From positions 1,240,001 through 1,304,000 of the forward strand of contig NC_064655.1 in assembly GCF_001723175.1 (NCBI RefSeq): a stretch of DNA of 64,000 nt, in the 5' to 3' direction. Below are positions 49,579 through 59,858 of this stretch, piece by piece. Source of the stretch: Penicillium oxalicum (lineage: Eukaryota > Ascomycota > Eurotiomycetes > Eurotiales > Aspergillaceae). Each line of letters begins with the position of its first letter. Positions within the stretch are counted from its first letter, which is position 1. The notes under the pieces are model-generated. The model saw nothing but the letters and a program-made list of their open reading frames with translations. It searched no databases and was not told where the DNA came from. Both the position numbers and the translations under genes were made by a program.

Positions 49579-50654
49579 TCCCAAACTTAAAACATAATTT
49601 TAGAACACTCAAACGGAGAAGCACTGCCTGAACTTTGCACTGTCACTGGGAAACTACAAGACCTTGATAAGAACCTCAACTATGTAAATTATTTCAAGGT
49701 TGGCTCATTGAGCGGACAGAGGAACATTATTAGTCATTTGTCCAGGATGTAGGGTAATTCAGGGGACTGCAGCCCCCCGAGTATGGCTTTTCGCCTCCCT
49801 TAGAATCAAACTTTTTGTGAAAAATAGATGTATTCCCTCAAACTCGAAAATCCAGGACCTCTTCAAATCTGCTTCACAATTAGACTAGGTGGAAAACCCC
49901 CAAAGACGCAATACATCTCAAGAAGAACAAAAGTAGATTTGAAGGAGCGCAAATGCATAACTTACCTCAATTTAATACTCTCTGACTTCATGCCAGATAA
50001 TTAGGGCTCCGCAATCGTGGCCGATATTAGTGTGGCCATGTCATTCATTTGAGCAGTGAGAACAGTCTTGATTAATTGATGGTAAATCTAATTACTATTC
50101 CATGCCATACTATTCGGAATCTTGTTTTGTAGCTGAACAGTGCTTGGTGTATCCATTCAATGAATAGGCTGTCCCCAAGGGAGTGTCCGTTTCGTCTGAT
50201 GTTCTGAAATCCCAATCTCATTCTGAATTGGCGTACCGCTGATTTCACAAAAAAGATAAAAAGTCGGTGAGATCATCATTGTTCATTTGGATTATTGCTG
50301 GTTGTCAATCATCCAACATGGTTTGTATACAGAGCACCCGCTGAAAGCTTCTCGCCTTGCTTTACGTGCAGAAGCCGATTCCATGAATACCAACATGAGA
50401 TTGAAGGACGCTGACAAGGGCGATGTAACAGATTGCTGAAAGCTGATCAATATTCTATAGTTCTGCAAAGTTACCAGTCAACTCTCGCTAGACGATAGGA
50501 GCGACCTGCACTTGACACGGCAGAGAGAAAGCATCGAGCCCAAAACAATGATCTTGAAAAGATGCGTCGAGCGCTTCAATGAACCTGGACTAGTGAGACC
50601 ACGAGGCCAGATGTCTCTTTATAAAATAGGTTGGCCGTTTGACATCACCCGCAG
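49579..50654. other. AT-rich intergenic region
   Basis: 1.1 kb between the 3' ends of two convergent genes. It is noticeably AT-richer than its surroundings, with no frame over 60 codons and nothing I can name. Confidence 0.55.
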
Positions 50655-51911
50655 CTAGTCGGTGTCCACACCAAGCCCGAACATTTTGATCGAGTTGTTC
50701 CATGCCCTGGAAATGAGGTCAGTTGACAAAGTTTCTGGCGAGATGGATGGACCGAACGGTGGATCTTACGCCTCGCAGACTTCTTCTACGGTAATTCCCT
50801 TCACTGATGCGATGACGTGCGCGACACGGGCAATAGCAACGGGCTCATTCCTTCCCTTGACCATTAATCCTTTCTGCCACTTCTCCTTTTTCACTGATTT
50901 GGGTAGGTCTGGAACTCCGTCCAGATGTTTGGCCGAGGCATGGGAAGGCCGAATCTCACACTAGATCAGAGATAAGAGAGTTAGTGTCGAGGCCGGAATT
51001 TGCCGCCTGATCAAGGTATACGCACCCAAGGTCCATCGGTCTCGATCTGTAATCTCTCCAGTGGAATGGCCTTGACCACCTCCAGATTCTCCTCTGTCTT
51101 CATGCTGCAGCCGTTGACGCCGATATCGAGACCCAATGCCACCAGCCGCTGCATTTCTTCCATTGTGCCGGTGAAGCTGTGCACGAGACCCCCCTTCGGT
51201 AGTCGATCGAGTCTTGAACTCAGCAGTCTCTCAAAGTCTTCGCTTGCAGCGCGAGAGTGCAGGAACAAGGGAAGTCCAACCTCGATGGCGAGATCCAATT
51301 GGGCTTCAAAGTACTTGAGCTGCGGCTCCTTTTTGCTCAGGAACAGTCGATCATAGTCAAGGCCAATCTCACCAAACGCGACGGTGAACCCAGCTTCCTT
51401 GGACTCGATGGCCAATTGTCGCAACTCCTCGAGCATTTTGGACGGACCTCCGGGGTACTCATCGAAGAGCTTTGCCTGACAAGGGTGTACACCCACGGTT
51501 GCGTAGCAGAACCCAGCTAGAGAAACCACGTCAGTCAGGCGATTTCCTCCCTCTCTCACATGTAGGTAAACCTGGATAGACTTACGGTAATCACGAGCTA
51601 TTTGCACAGCCGCTTGGGACTCGACCAAATCTGAACCAGTGACCATGAATTTGGCGCATCCGACATCCTTTGCTCGCTGAACGACATCGTCCAAGTCATC
51701 ATCGTGGGCTTTCTTACCGTGATAATGACCACGGAACATGGGATCGCTCAGGTTGATGCCGATCTAAACCCCAGCACAAGTCAGATTTTCAACTTTCGAC
51801 TTGCGCGCCGCCTTTCGGGGCTTCAAAAACTCATCAACCTACATCCACATATCGAAGGGGCTTCCTTGACTCCTCCATTGTGACTTCAGTGTTTGTCTCC
51901 GAGAGGGACAT
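50655..51911 (-). CDS. TatD-family metal-dependent deoxyribonuclease
   Basis: A 3'-5' exonuclease of the TatD amidohydrolase family, linked to DNA breakdown and repair in eukaryotes. Exons on the minus strand: 51911-51843, 51763-51586, 51516-51026, 50960-50770, 50706-50655. The total is 981 bases, 326 residues, in frame. Signatures are RYVDIGINLSDPMFRGHYHG, KFMVTGSDLVESQ, YATVGVHPCQAK, FGEIGLDYDRL with the metal-binding Glu, PLFLHSRAA with a metal-binding His, GGLVHSFTGT, and LQIETDGPWCEIRPSHA with the C-terminal acidic motif. The canonical first HxH metal pair of bacterial TatD is replaced by GINL, as is usual in this eukaryotic branch. The frame also opens upstream to a Met at 52037, but a divergent transcript starts nearby and the family begins close to RYVDIG, so I prefer 51911. 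Intron 51517-51585 is 69 bp and has no stop in frame. Confidence 0.94.
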
Positions 51912-52015
51912 TCTGTTTATTGCACTAAAGGATCTTCTTGAAGACAAGAAAGGAAAAATAGAACGACGTTGTCCCAAACAATCTGTGTGTACTGTGCGCT
52001 TATCAGTCCTGTTTA

Positions 52016-52801
52016 ATGTCCACGGTTTCGATTGCAATGCCAGGCTCCAAAAAGTCCTCCAGCCGCCGCAGTTTCAAAGGTCATCATCGTATACGGTGAG
52101 TCAGAGCAAATGTTTCAGGCAAAGCTACGTAAGTACATCGGGCTCACTGTACCTTGTCGGTTAGGACCCTTTCCGGGCTGAGACTGATGGCCACCTGCAA
52201 GATACCACCGAGAGCAGCTCTTCGAGACCCCGATCGCTTGTGATTTTCTCACACAAGAGCCAAGACTGTCGAAGGTGGTCCAAGCTCTGCTACCAATCCG
52301 CAGACTTTGCATGAGACGGTGACGAGCCTGGTATTGACTCCCCGATGCGCTATGTACTTGATGGGCCTGATGAAGTCACTGTTTCGCTTGTTCAATGCTT
52401 TTTCGAGTGCCCGCTTCAAGTCACTCCTCAAAAGCGCTCCTGAGTCACTATCGTGGCTGGAGAGTGGCGCAGTAAGTTCCTGCGTCACGGGCTCCGTGAA
52501 CGGCAGGGGCAGTGCGTTGATTATGTAAGCATGGGTGCCGCCGCCCCGTACTGCCTCCCTGTGCCGCCTTCTGGGCGAATGGACAACGGGGCGGAACGGA
52601 ATATTAATTGTCCACAGGACCTCCATCTCTCGCGCGGGGGGCGGTCCCATCTGCACATGGCACATCAAGCTCCTCACAAAAAGATGGGAGCAAAGACGAT
52701 TCTTTATGGATCACAGTCCACAATATCTCCGTAGGGACTGTCCAGAATTGTGCGCAAAAATGACAAAAATCCAGCGAGACCTCCACGAGGGATTAATTTA
52801 G
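52016..52801 (+). pseudogene. Possible broken or frameshifted gene, unknown product
   Basis: Plus-strand pieces look coding but do not join in one frame. The first (from ATG 52016) reads MSTVSIAMPGSKKSSSRRSF and ends at a strong GTGAGT donor (52096), with an acceptor at 52164. The second begins DPFRAETDGHLQDTTESSSS. The third reads GIDSPMRYVLDGPDEVTVSL then VQCFFECPLQVTPQK, and switches frame to LLSHYRGWRVAQ up to a GTAAGT donor (52472). The last exon, from 52618, reads TSISRAGGGPICTWHIKLLT, then RWEQRRFFMDHSPQYLRRDC, and stops at 52801. At least three frame changes remain, each near a short run of A or G, so it is either a decayed gene or another casualty of homopolymer errors. I recognise no family. 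Its start would be divergent from the TatD gene, 104 bp away. A minus-strand frame of 142 codons (52249-52677) covers the same ground and is a weaker alternative. Confidence 0.35.
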
Positions 52802-53460
52802 TACATCACTCGTCAAGCTCTTGTAGTTGTCATGCGGGGAAAGTCCATGCCGATCTTTCAACGCCAAAAACCAGTACATGTCTATTGCGAGTCATGACTG
52901 GCCGCATCGGGAACGATTATCCCGAGATGCCTCTCGCCCGATAACTTTGATTCGAGGCAGATCCAAATAGTAGTGGATGTGGGGATCGTGGAAGCTGCTC
53001 TCCCTTCAGCGGGATGATTACCACTGGGTAGTGGGCATCGTCTCACTTGTTCTTGCTCGTTTTCAACATTTGACGATTTGCTATTTGAAAGTTTCATCAT
53101 CTTTATTGTTAGACCCTCGGAGTAAAGTCCGGATAGTGGAGACTTGAGTCCTCGCTGTCTGTTGTGTGGTCGGAACATTTCCGTGCATGGGGGAGGGGTT
53201 CGATATCGACTTGAAGAGGATATAATTTCCACATGAGAACTCTAGAAGCTTTATCTTTTGGTTCTGTGGTCATTGGCTTCATTTCATTCAGCCTACATCT
53301 TGATGTGCAGTCAAGCTCGACTCGGACAGCCTTCAAACCCTCGGTGTTTACCCCCACGCGGAATCAAGCTCGGATTCAGAAGCGATTTGATTGTGTGACG
53401 TCTATGCCTCCTATCTACTTCTTTTGCTCGGGATAGGTTACAAAAGCAAAAATCTTTGTA
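52802..53460. promoter_or_regulatory. Upstream region of the flavocytochrome gene
   Basis: 659 bp with no supported gene, expected to hold the promoter of the dehydrogenase to the right. I see no named site. Confidence 0.4.
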
Positions 53461-55173
53461 ATGGCACAAAGGAAACGAATCTCCACAAGTCAGGTCTCTG
53501 AGCACCGGACGGCGCAGGATTGCTGGATTGTGGTGGACAAGCAAGTATGGGATGTCACCAGCTTCCTCGATGAACACCCCGGCGGGCCCAGCAGTAGGAA
53601 CCCCGTCTCTCCAAGTGTCACTTTTACTGAACTGCACAAACTCACGAACGCATCTTGACAGTTATTCTCAAGTATGGCGGCCGTGACGCCACTGCAGCTT
53701 ACTCCGAAGTACATGCCCCAAGTGTCCTGGGGTCGAATCTGGCACCGAGCATGCTAAAGGGCCAACTCGATGAGTCTACGATTGATGAAGAATGGCTCAA
53801 GCCCCCACCAAGCAAGAACCCACAAGTCGTGATGGATCATGAGAAACCACCTTTAGAGACTCTGATCAATTCTCATGACTTTGAAGTGGTCGCTTCGAAG
53901 ACGGCGAGCGCCAAAACCTGGGCCTTTTATTCTAGTGCAGCGACGGATTTGATCACCAGAGATGCTAACAAGTCATGCTTTGACCGGATATGGTTTCGGC
54001 CTCGGGTACTGAGGAACGTTCGGTCTGTGGACACACGCACAACGGTGTTGGGCAATCATTGCAGGCTCCCACTGTTTGTGAGCCCGGCAGCCATGGCGAA
54101 GCTGATTCACCCCGATGGGGAGTGCGCCATTGCACGGGCATGCGAGAGTAGAGGGGTCCTCCAGGGGGTGAGTGTATTGAAAGAGAAGCGGCGGGACAAA
54201 ATTTGCTGACATCTTGACTCTTTTTTTATTTTCTGCTCTATGCTTGCAGATCTCCAACAACTCCTCGTACACGTCGGAGGAATTGCGTTCGGCAGCGCCC
54301 ACGGCCAGCTTTTTCTTCCAGCTGTATGTGAACCGTGACCGAGCCAAGTCCGCCGCGCTACTTCGTCAGTGCTCGGAGAATCCGAACATCAAGGCCATCT
54401 TTGTGACGGTAGACGCGGCCTGGCCTGGGAAACGAGAGGCCGACGAACGGGTCAAAGCCGACGAGAGCTTATCGGTGCCCATGTCGCCGTCCAAGGCACA
54501 GAATGACAAGAAGGGCGGCGGTCTCGGGCGGGTCATGGCCGGATTCATCGATCCCGGCCTGACGTGGGAGGATCTCCGATGGGTTCGCCAGCACACGCAT
54601 AAGCCCGTATGTCTCAAAGGAGTGATGTCGGCAGATGATGCGATGCTTGCTCTCAAGGCGGGCCTGGATGGAATTCTCTTGAGTAATCACGGTGGGCGTA
54701 ACTTGGATACGAGTCCACCGTCAATTATTACCTTGCTGGAGATTCAGAAGCGGTGCCCAGAAGTATTGGAACATCTGGAGGTCTATATCGACAGTGGCAT
54801 TCGACGTGGTACAGATATCCTCAAAGCCATCTGTTTGGGGGCCACGGCCGTAGGCATGGGTCGAAGCATGTTATTCGCGACGAATTATGGACAGGAGGGC
54901 GTGGAGCATCTCATCGACAGTAAGTTGTGGTCCGCGTGGACTCGTGCGTGTCTTCTTTTTTTTTCTTCGCCCCCTATCTCACATTCTCGTACATTTTTAG
55001 TCATGCAAGATGAGTTGGAAACGGCGATGCGCAACGTCGGTATTACTTCTTTGGAGGAAGCCCATCCGGGCCTAGTTCACACGGGTGATGTGGACCATCT
55101 GGTGCCGGCATCTCGAGCTCATCCCTATGCTCACGCCATTGCCAAAGGTCGACGGGTGAGCTCACGCCTATAG
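53461..55173 (+). CDS. Flavocytochrome b2-like 2-hydroxyacid dehydrogenase (L-lactate dehydrogenase type)
   Basis: An FMN- and heme-containing enzyme that oxidises L-lactate or a similar 2-hydroxy acid to the keto acid. In yeast the counterpart passes electrons to cytochrome c in the mitochondrial intermembrane space. Four exons: 53461-53593, 53662-54167, 54250-54919, 55001-55173; introns 68, 82 and 81 bp. The total is 1482 bases, 493 residues, in frame. The cytochrome b5 domain (residues 4-80) has the heme-ligand motif FLDEHPGGPS and the second His in YSEVHAPSVL. The FMN domain shows TTVLGNHCRLPLFVSPAAMA, YVNRDRAKS, KPVCLKGVMS with the active-site Lys, and LLSNHGGRNLD with the catalytic His and Arg, then GIRRGTDILKAICLGATAVG. 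There is no obvious mitochondrial presequence: the protein starts directly with the heme domain, so a cytosolic form is likely. Substrate cannot be told from sequence alone. Confidence 0.92.
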
Positions 55174-58100
55174 ATGAAGGTCTTGCCGGATATGTTGCAA
55201 AGCCACTGTTGATGCTGTGGTTTACCTTTGAGTTGTGACACCATGTGATATTTGCACGTTATCAATATTCTGTGTGACTGGTCGATTTGTAGGCCAGAGA
55301 GGCCTCCCAGTCTGGGCTTTATACAAGCATCATATCCTGGGTCAGGGTTGCATGTACGTGAACACTGTCTGTTCCAGTCCTGAATTGACCACTCATCTCA
55401 CGTGAAGAACTGCCCGAGTCGTAAAACAAGGCCAGACGGGTCGTCAGTCGGGTGATGTGAAGCACTGGCTCTCTGCCAGACTGAGAAACCCAACCCTACA
55501 GTCAAGTAGGTACTAAGTATGCTTGGGTGGTCGGGTCTACATGTACACGCCCTTAGTTCTGTGCATATGGGTGTTTCCGGAATATGAGCCGTTCCTGAGG
55601 TCATGCAGGGGAAAATGAGGATCTCTAGAGACAGAATACAAGCTCTCGCCTAGTAAGAAGGTTATGGTTTATTCCTCTTACGATCCTCCTGAACTCTCTG
55701 GAAGTACGTAGGACGCAAATCAGTGTCTGTTGGTTTCCCGGGATTCGATTGTGAAAAACGACGGGACGCTGCAATGACAATCTACACGTCGAGGGGGACA
55801 GCGGTGTCGAATTGCTGGTGCCTGGATGGCCCAGCCCGAGGAGAGTACTCGGCCATGAAACCAACGAGACGCGCGGTGATTCAACTTTGCAGCATGCCAC
55901 CCCTGATGGATCGTTAATCAAACCGGAAACCCAAGAGGGAATGAACAGCTGGCGCCATCTCATATGCCGCGCTACAAGCCCAGTACGTTGGAGAACACCG
56001 GCTTGCGTAACCGTCGTCGCGCACAGACTGATCGACCACCATGGATGTGCTGTCGTGTGTTGTGCAGTATACATCTTGTCCGGTCGGAGGAGCTCTTGCT
56101 GTAGTGTACTACTGCCGGCTGAGTGTTGCGATCTACTATAGGAGTCTGCACCTTGAAGAGGAAAAAGGGATCATCATATCCAGGACGTTTACATGTACAG
56201 GTAGTTTGGACTCTGTCGAAGAGGCTGCTGCTGCTCTTTCTACCGAAATCATATGGTCGTTATGAGATACCCAGAAAGACGGGAAAAGTCACCATGCACA
56301 CTTTCCCCCGGTTGATTTCTGGATCGTGTGTGAACTTTGGTTTCAAGCGTTTCTCACCGCTAGTGTCAGCTCGGCAGGGCGAGTCTCACAGGGGAGGTCA
56401 TGGGACTTTGCTGACACGGTACGTTCGAGTTCCCCGGGCGCTCCCGTCGCTCCCGTCGAGGTAACTGTTACTTGAACCGGGCCAGGCCGACTGCCATGTA
56501 CCGGACTTTTGGGGAAGACTCGGCAGGTCTGGCTTCAGCCTGGGTGAGAGGAGGTACCTATCTCCTGACGGTTGGGATTAGCATGGTGAGCACTGAAACG
56601 GTGAGCACTGAAGCCGTATGGGGTGTTGCAACTTTCCTGGATCGTCTTTCAGATGGGCAAGGGACTATGGACTGTAGTCTCTGGGTTGTAGATACGCCGC
56701 AGCTGTGATCTGGAGAATTGAAGCATACGACTACCGACTTTGATTCTCGACTCCGTCAGGGAGTAGTAGTACTGCTCGATGGAATTGTACCTCTCCCTTG
56801 TACTCTTGTCCCGACCGATCAGTCAACGCATCGTCGAACGCCACGACATGTATTATCCCCTCCCTATAGCGAGACCACGTGTCATGGGACTTGAGAGGGG
56901 GGAGGGGGGGTCAACCTCCCCGTTGACTTTGAGTTTGACCATTGGCCAGCTGATGATGCTTTTTGTGGATGCAAAAACATGAGCTTTGAGGGGTTCTCGA
57001 GGTTCCCCGGATTTTGGAGCGGGAGAGGTCTGAGAACACCGTCTCAGACCACGCGAGAGAATACTAGATCCAAATATGAATTTATCGTGCACTGGTGCCG
57101 TCTGTACAGATTCCAGATCCTCCGTCGGAGGACACTGCGATCTGATACCAATGATGTGGAGGGTGCGTGTGATCAGCCACGAGAATGGAGGATGATCACC
57201 AGAGTCACCACTCATCCCCCTTTACCCCTTAATCCGATCGCTCGTACGCTGGTGACTTGCTCAGCACGAGTCTGAAGATTGGGTACTCAGATCGCGCGGG
57301 GAGGAAGATCAGCACTCCGGCGAGCCGTCAAAATCAGGCCATGAAAGAGTTGAGGAGAAGCCGACAGCATGCAGTGATGTTCAGCGGGGGAGTGGAAAAT
57401 TGATCAGAACTGAGTAAGAATGCACCCGGTTCCCCGGTTTCTCTGCATCCCCCAAAGGACATACTCTCGCGTGCACGGTAGAGAGAGGACCAGTGCCGGT
57501 CTGGCGGTGATTGTTGAGGGACTGGGGGGGTACTGGGTACTTTTGGGTCTGTGGATGCCGGACGCTGTGATCCATTATACCGCGTCGGACGAGATGGACG
57601 CCCTTGAGTCCCTTTCGCTGAATCGTTGGCCAACGGTTGAGAGGATTGTCCCACATGGACGAAGATCCCTTGATCAATTGTCCGAAACCCCAAAGATCCC
57701 TCTCGATAGTTGCAGAGGGCTGCTACTGACAACCGCCGCTGATCAGCATCGACAGCATTGCCAGGCCGCGTCCAGTCTCTTGACCATCAACTCCGTCCAG
57801 CCCACGTAATCGACGTCAATCCGTCGCGGCGTGGATCGTGGAACCCTTCGGCAGTCCAGAAAGTTCCCAGTGGTGCGGACTCCACCCGGGCGGATCAAGA
57901 GGAGGGTCACGGGGCCAGATCTTCATCCCCAGGAACTGACTCCTTACGACGGAGCTTTTTGTCTACCGACCGTACACATCATGGCCAGTCCCCGGGGACC
58001 TGGATCGACATGAATGCAGGCTAGTGAAGCTGGGCATGGCTCCCACCTCTCTCGTCTGCTGTTGTGCCTCGTTCTTCGCCCACCGAATATTGGAGACTGG

Positions 58101-58862
58101 AGGTCGTCAGAGGTCCACCACGGGGGCCCAGGCTATTTCGAGAGACTGGACCATCTCGAATCGCTCCGTTGCTAGAGAGCCGCCGGTCATGTCGTTGATC
58201 TATTTTTATTGTTCATTTTGACCTCGATTTCATCATTCACTTTCCCTGGACGGACCCGGGATAAGCTTGCAAGTAGAGGACGTCAGGACCAGCAGCGTTG
58301 CAGTGGCTCCAAGACGATCGCACTGTGGGTCCCCCTTTAATCGATAACGCCAAGAGGGTCCATAGCTCTCCCCAACGATTTTCCCGGTCGACCGACTCCT
58401 CTCGATGTACCCTCTGAGGGCGGAGTGGTACTCGATATACTTGTGACGATTGAGCACGAAAGACTGACGACTCACCATACCTCCACTCCCCCCCCAATCT
58501 TAACGGTGTACCGAAGTATAAAGCTCCTCTCGTAGAACTCCCTGCCCGCCAAGTCAACCATCTTTTTCCTCTTGATTCTTCTTCCCCATTTCCCTGGCCA
58601 CGCCCTCGTCCTTTTAGATCCTCACGAGAGCCCTTCATCCTCCCAAAGCTTATAATTACATAGACCTCCCCTTGCGGTCTACATCTCATACATTCCAAAG
58701 CTTCATCGCCAATTCCCAACCTTGACTCTTCACGGCGCCAGACTCCTTCCTCCCCTTGGGATCACGCCCTTCATATCTTGTCGGCTCCTCGGATCACTCT
58801 CTTCCCAGTACTGGCCTTCTCGCATCTCCTACCTCCTCTCAATTACCATCTCTTCACACATC
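55174..58862. other. Intergenic region, no gene seen
   Basis: 3.7 kb without a supported gene. Frames on both strands are under 170 codons, overlap one another and resemble no protein. A 14-base motif (GGTGAGCACTGAAA/G) is repeated in tandem at about 56585-56614. The last 400 bp are pyrimidine-rich on the plus strand and probably hold the promoter and leader of the SAP-motif gene. The 160-codon minus frame at 58237-58719 is Arg/Gly-rich and lies in this promoter. Confidence 0.5.
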
Positions 58863-59858
58863 ATGACGGCCCCCCGCTCCACGTCCCTCCGTGCTCTCCG
58901 TCAGATTGCCCAGCACCCCCGGGCAATCCCAGTCACTCGCCGTAGCCTTCACATGACCGGTGTGCAATCTGCGCAGCCTGCCAATCCGGCCGACAAGGCC
59001 TCTCTGTACGCTGCTCGTACCCTGCCCGATTTGAAGCAGGAGTGCCAGCGTCGCTCGCTTCGTGCTGCTGGCAGCAAGTCCGAGGTCTGTCTGAATTGCC
59101 CCCCCCCCCCCCCCCCCCCCCCCGGCCGCAACGCTGGAAGAATACTTTGATGTCATTCCTCGACAAGGAAAATGTGCAGAGCTAACCCGGCCTGTCATTA
59201 CTAGCTGATTGAGCGTCTTTCCAACCACGATGTCCTTCAGAGCCGTGCATTCAGCATCGCCATGCGCAGAATCAACAGTAATGCTTTTGCTGAGTACGTC
59301 TCGCCTGCCCCATGATTCAATTTCGATGCTCTCTTTCATCTGTCCCGTTCCCTCCACGTCACATAATCTAGACGTCTTGTCATCACCGAAACTAACGATT
59401 TGTCTCGAAATCTCAGTCCCGCCGTTCGCACCTTCAATACCTCTCGCTCCCACAAGGCTGTGGGCGATACTTCCACGGTCGACTTTATTCACTTGCCCAA
59501 CATGTCCACTCTGGATGCTCCGTCCTCTCGTCCCGCCGGTCCTCGCGTTCCGGTCCTCCCCGATTTATATTCGCACCATGACAGCCCCTCCGTCCCCGGT
59601 GCCCCACCCATGAAGCCCCAGATCTACAGTGTTTCTGGCGGTGACATCAGTGCCCCCTCTCCCATGAGCGAGGTGGTCGATAACCACGCCGTGGATATTG
59701 ACCCCTTCTCCTTGACCGAGGCTGTAGGCCGCAGTCGGATCGGAGAGGAGATGGCTCGCTCCAATGGGTCAAGGAAAGAGCCTAGTCTGGTGAAGGAACT
59801 CTGGTCGGGGTTCCTGGACGATGTGCTCGGTCCGAAGCAGACCGCGGCTCGGAATTAA
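58863..59858 (+). CDS. Mitochondrial-type protein with SAP motif, unknown function
   Basis: Three exons: 58863-59084, 59205-59293, 59417-59858; introns 120 and 123 bp. The total is 753 bases, 250 residues, in frame. The first 35 residues (RSTSLRALRQIAQHPRAIPV, then TRRSLHMTG) are rich in Arg and Ser with no acidic residue, a typical mitochondrial targeting sequence. Residues about 54-84 (LPDLKQECQRRSLRAAGSKS, then ELIERLSNHD across the first intron) form a SAP motif, a short helix-turn-helix that binds nucleic acid. The remainder is mostly disordered, with VSGGDISAPSPMSEVVDNHA and a C-terminal helix EPSLVKELWSGFLDDVLGPK. I infer a nucleic-acid-associated mitochondrial protein and cannot name it. 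Intron 1 contains a poly-C run of about 25 bases. Confidence 0.8.
59099..59123. repeat. Poly-C run inside intron 1 of the SAP-motif gene
   Basis: About 25 C begin 14 bases after the splice donor at 59085. The run lies wholly in the intron, so length changes do not alter the protein frame, but they may affect splicing. Confidence 0.88.

Noticed and set aside
51912..52037. Longer TatD N-terminus starting at 52037
   Set aside because: The 42 extra residues resemble no TatD protein, and a divergent plus-strand locus with good splice signals begins at 52016; the family start fits 51911.
52249..52677. 142-codon minus-strand frame as a separate gene
   Set aside because: The plus strand of the same DNA has better splice signals and protein-like blocks; the minus frame has no start context or neighbours that join in frame.
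58237..58719. 160-codon minus-strand frame
   Set aside because: Arg/Gly/Ser-rich, sits in the promoter and leader of the SAP-motif gene on the opposite strand, no recognisable motif.
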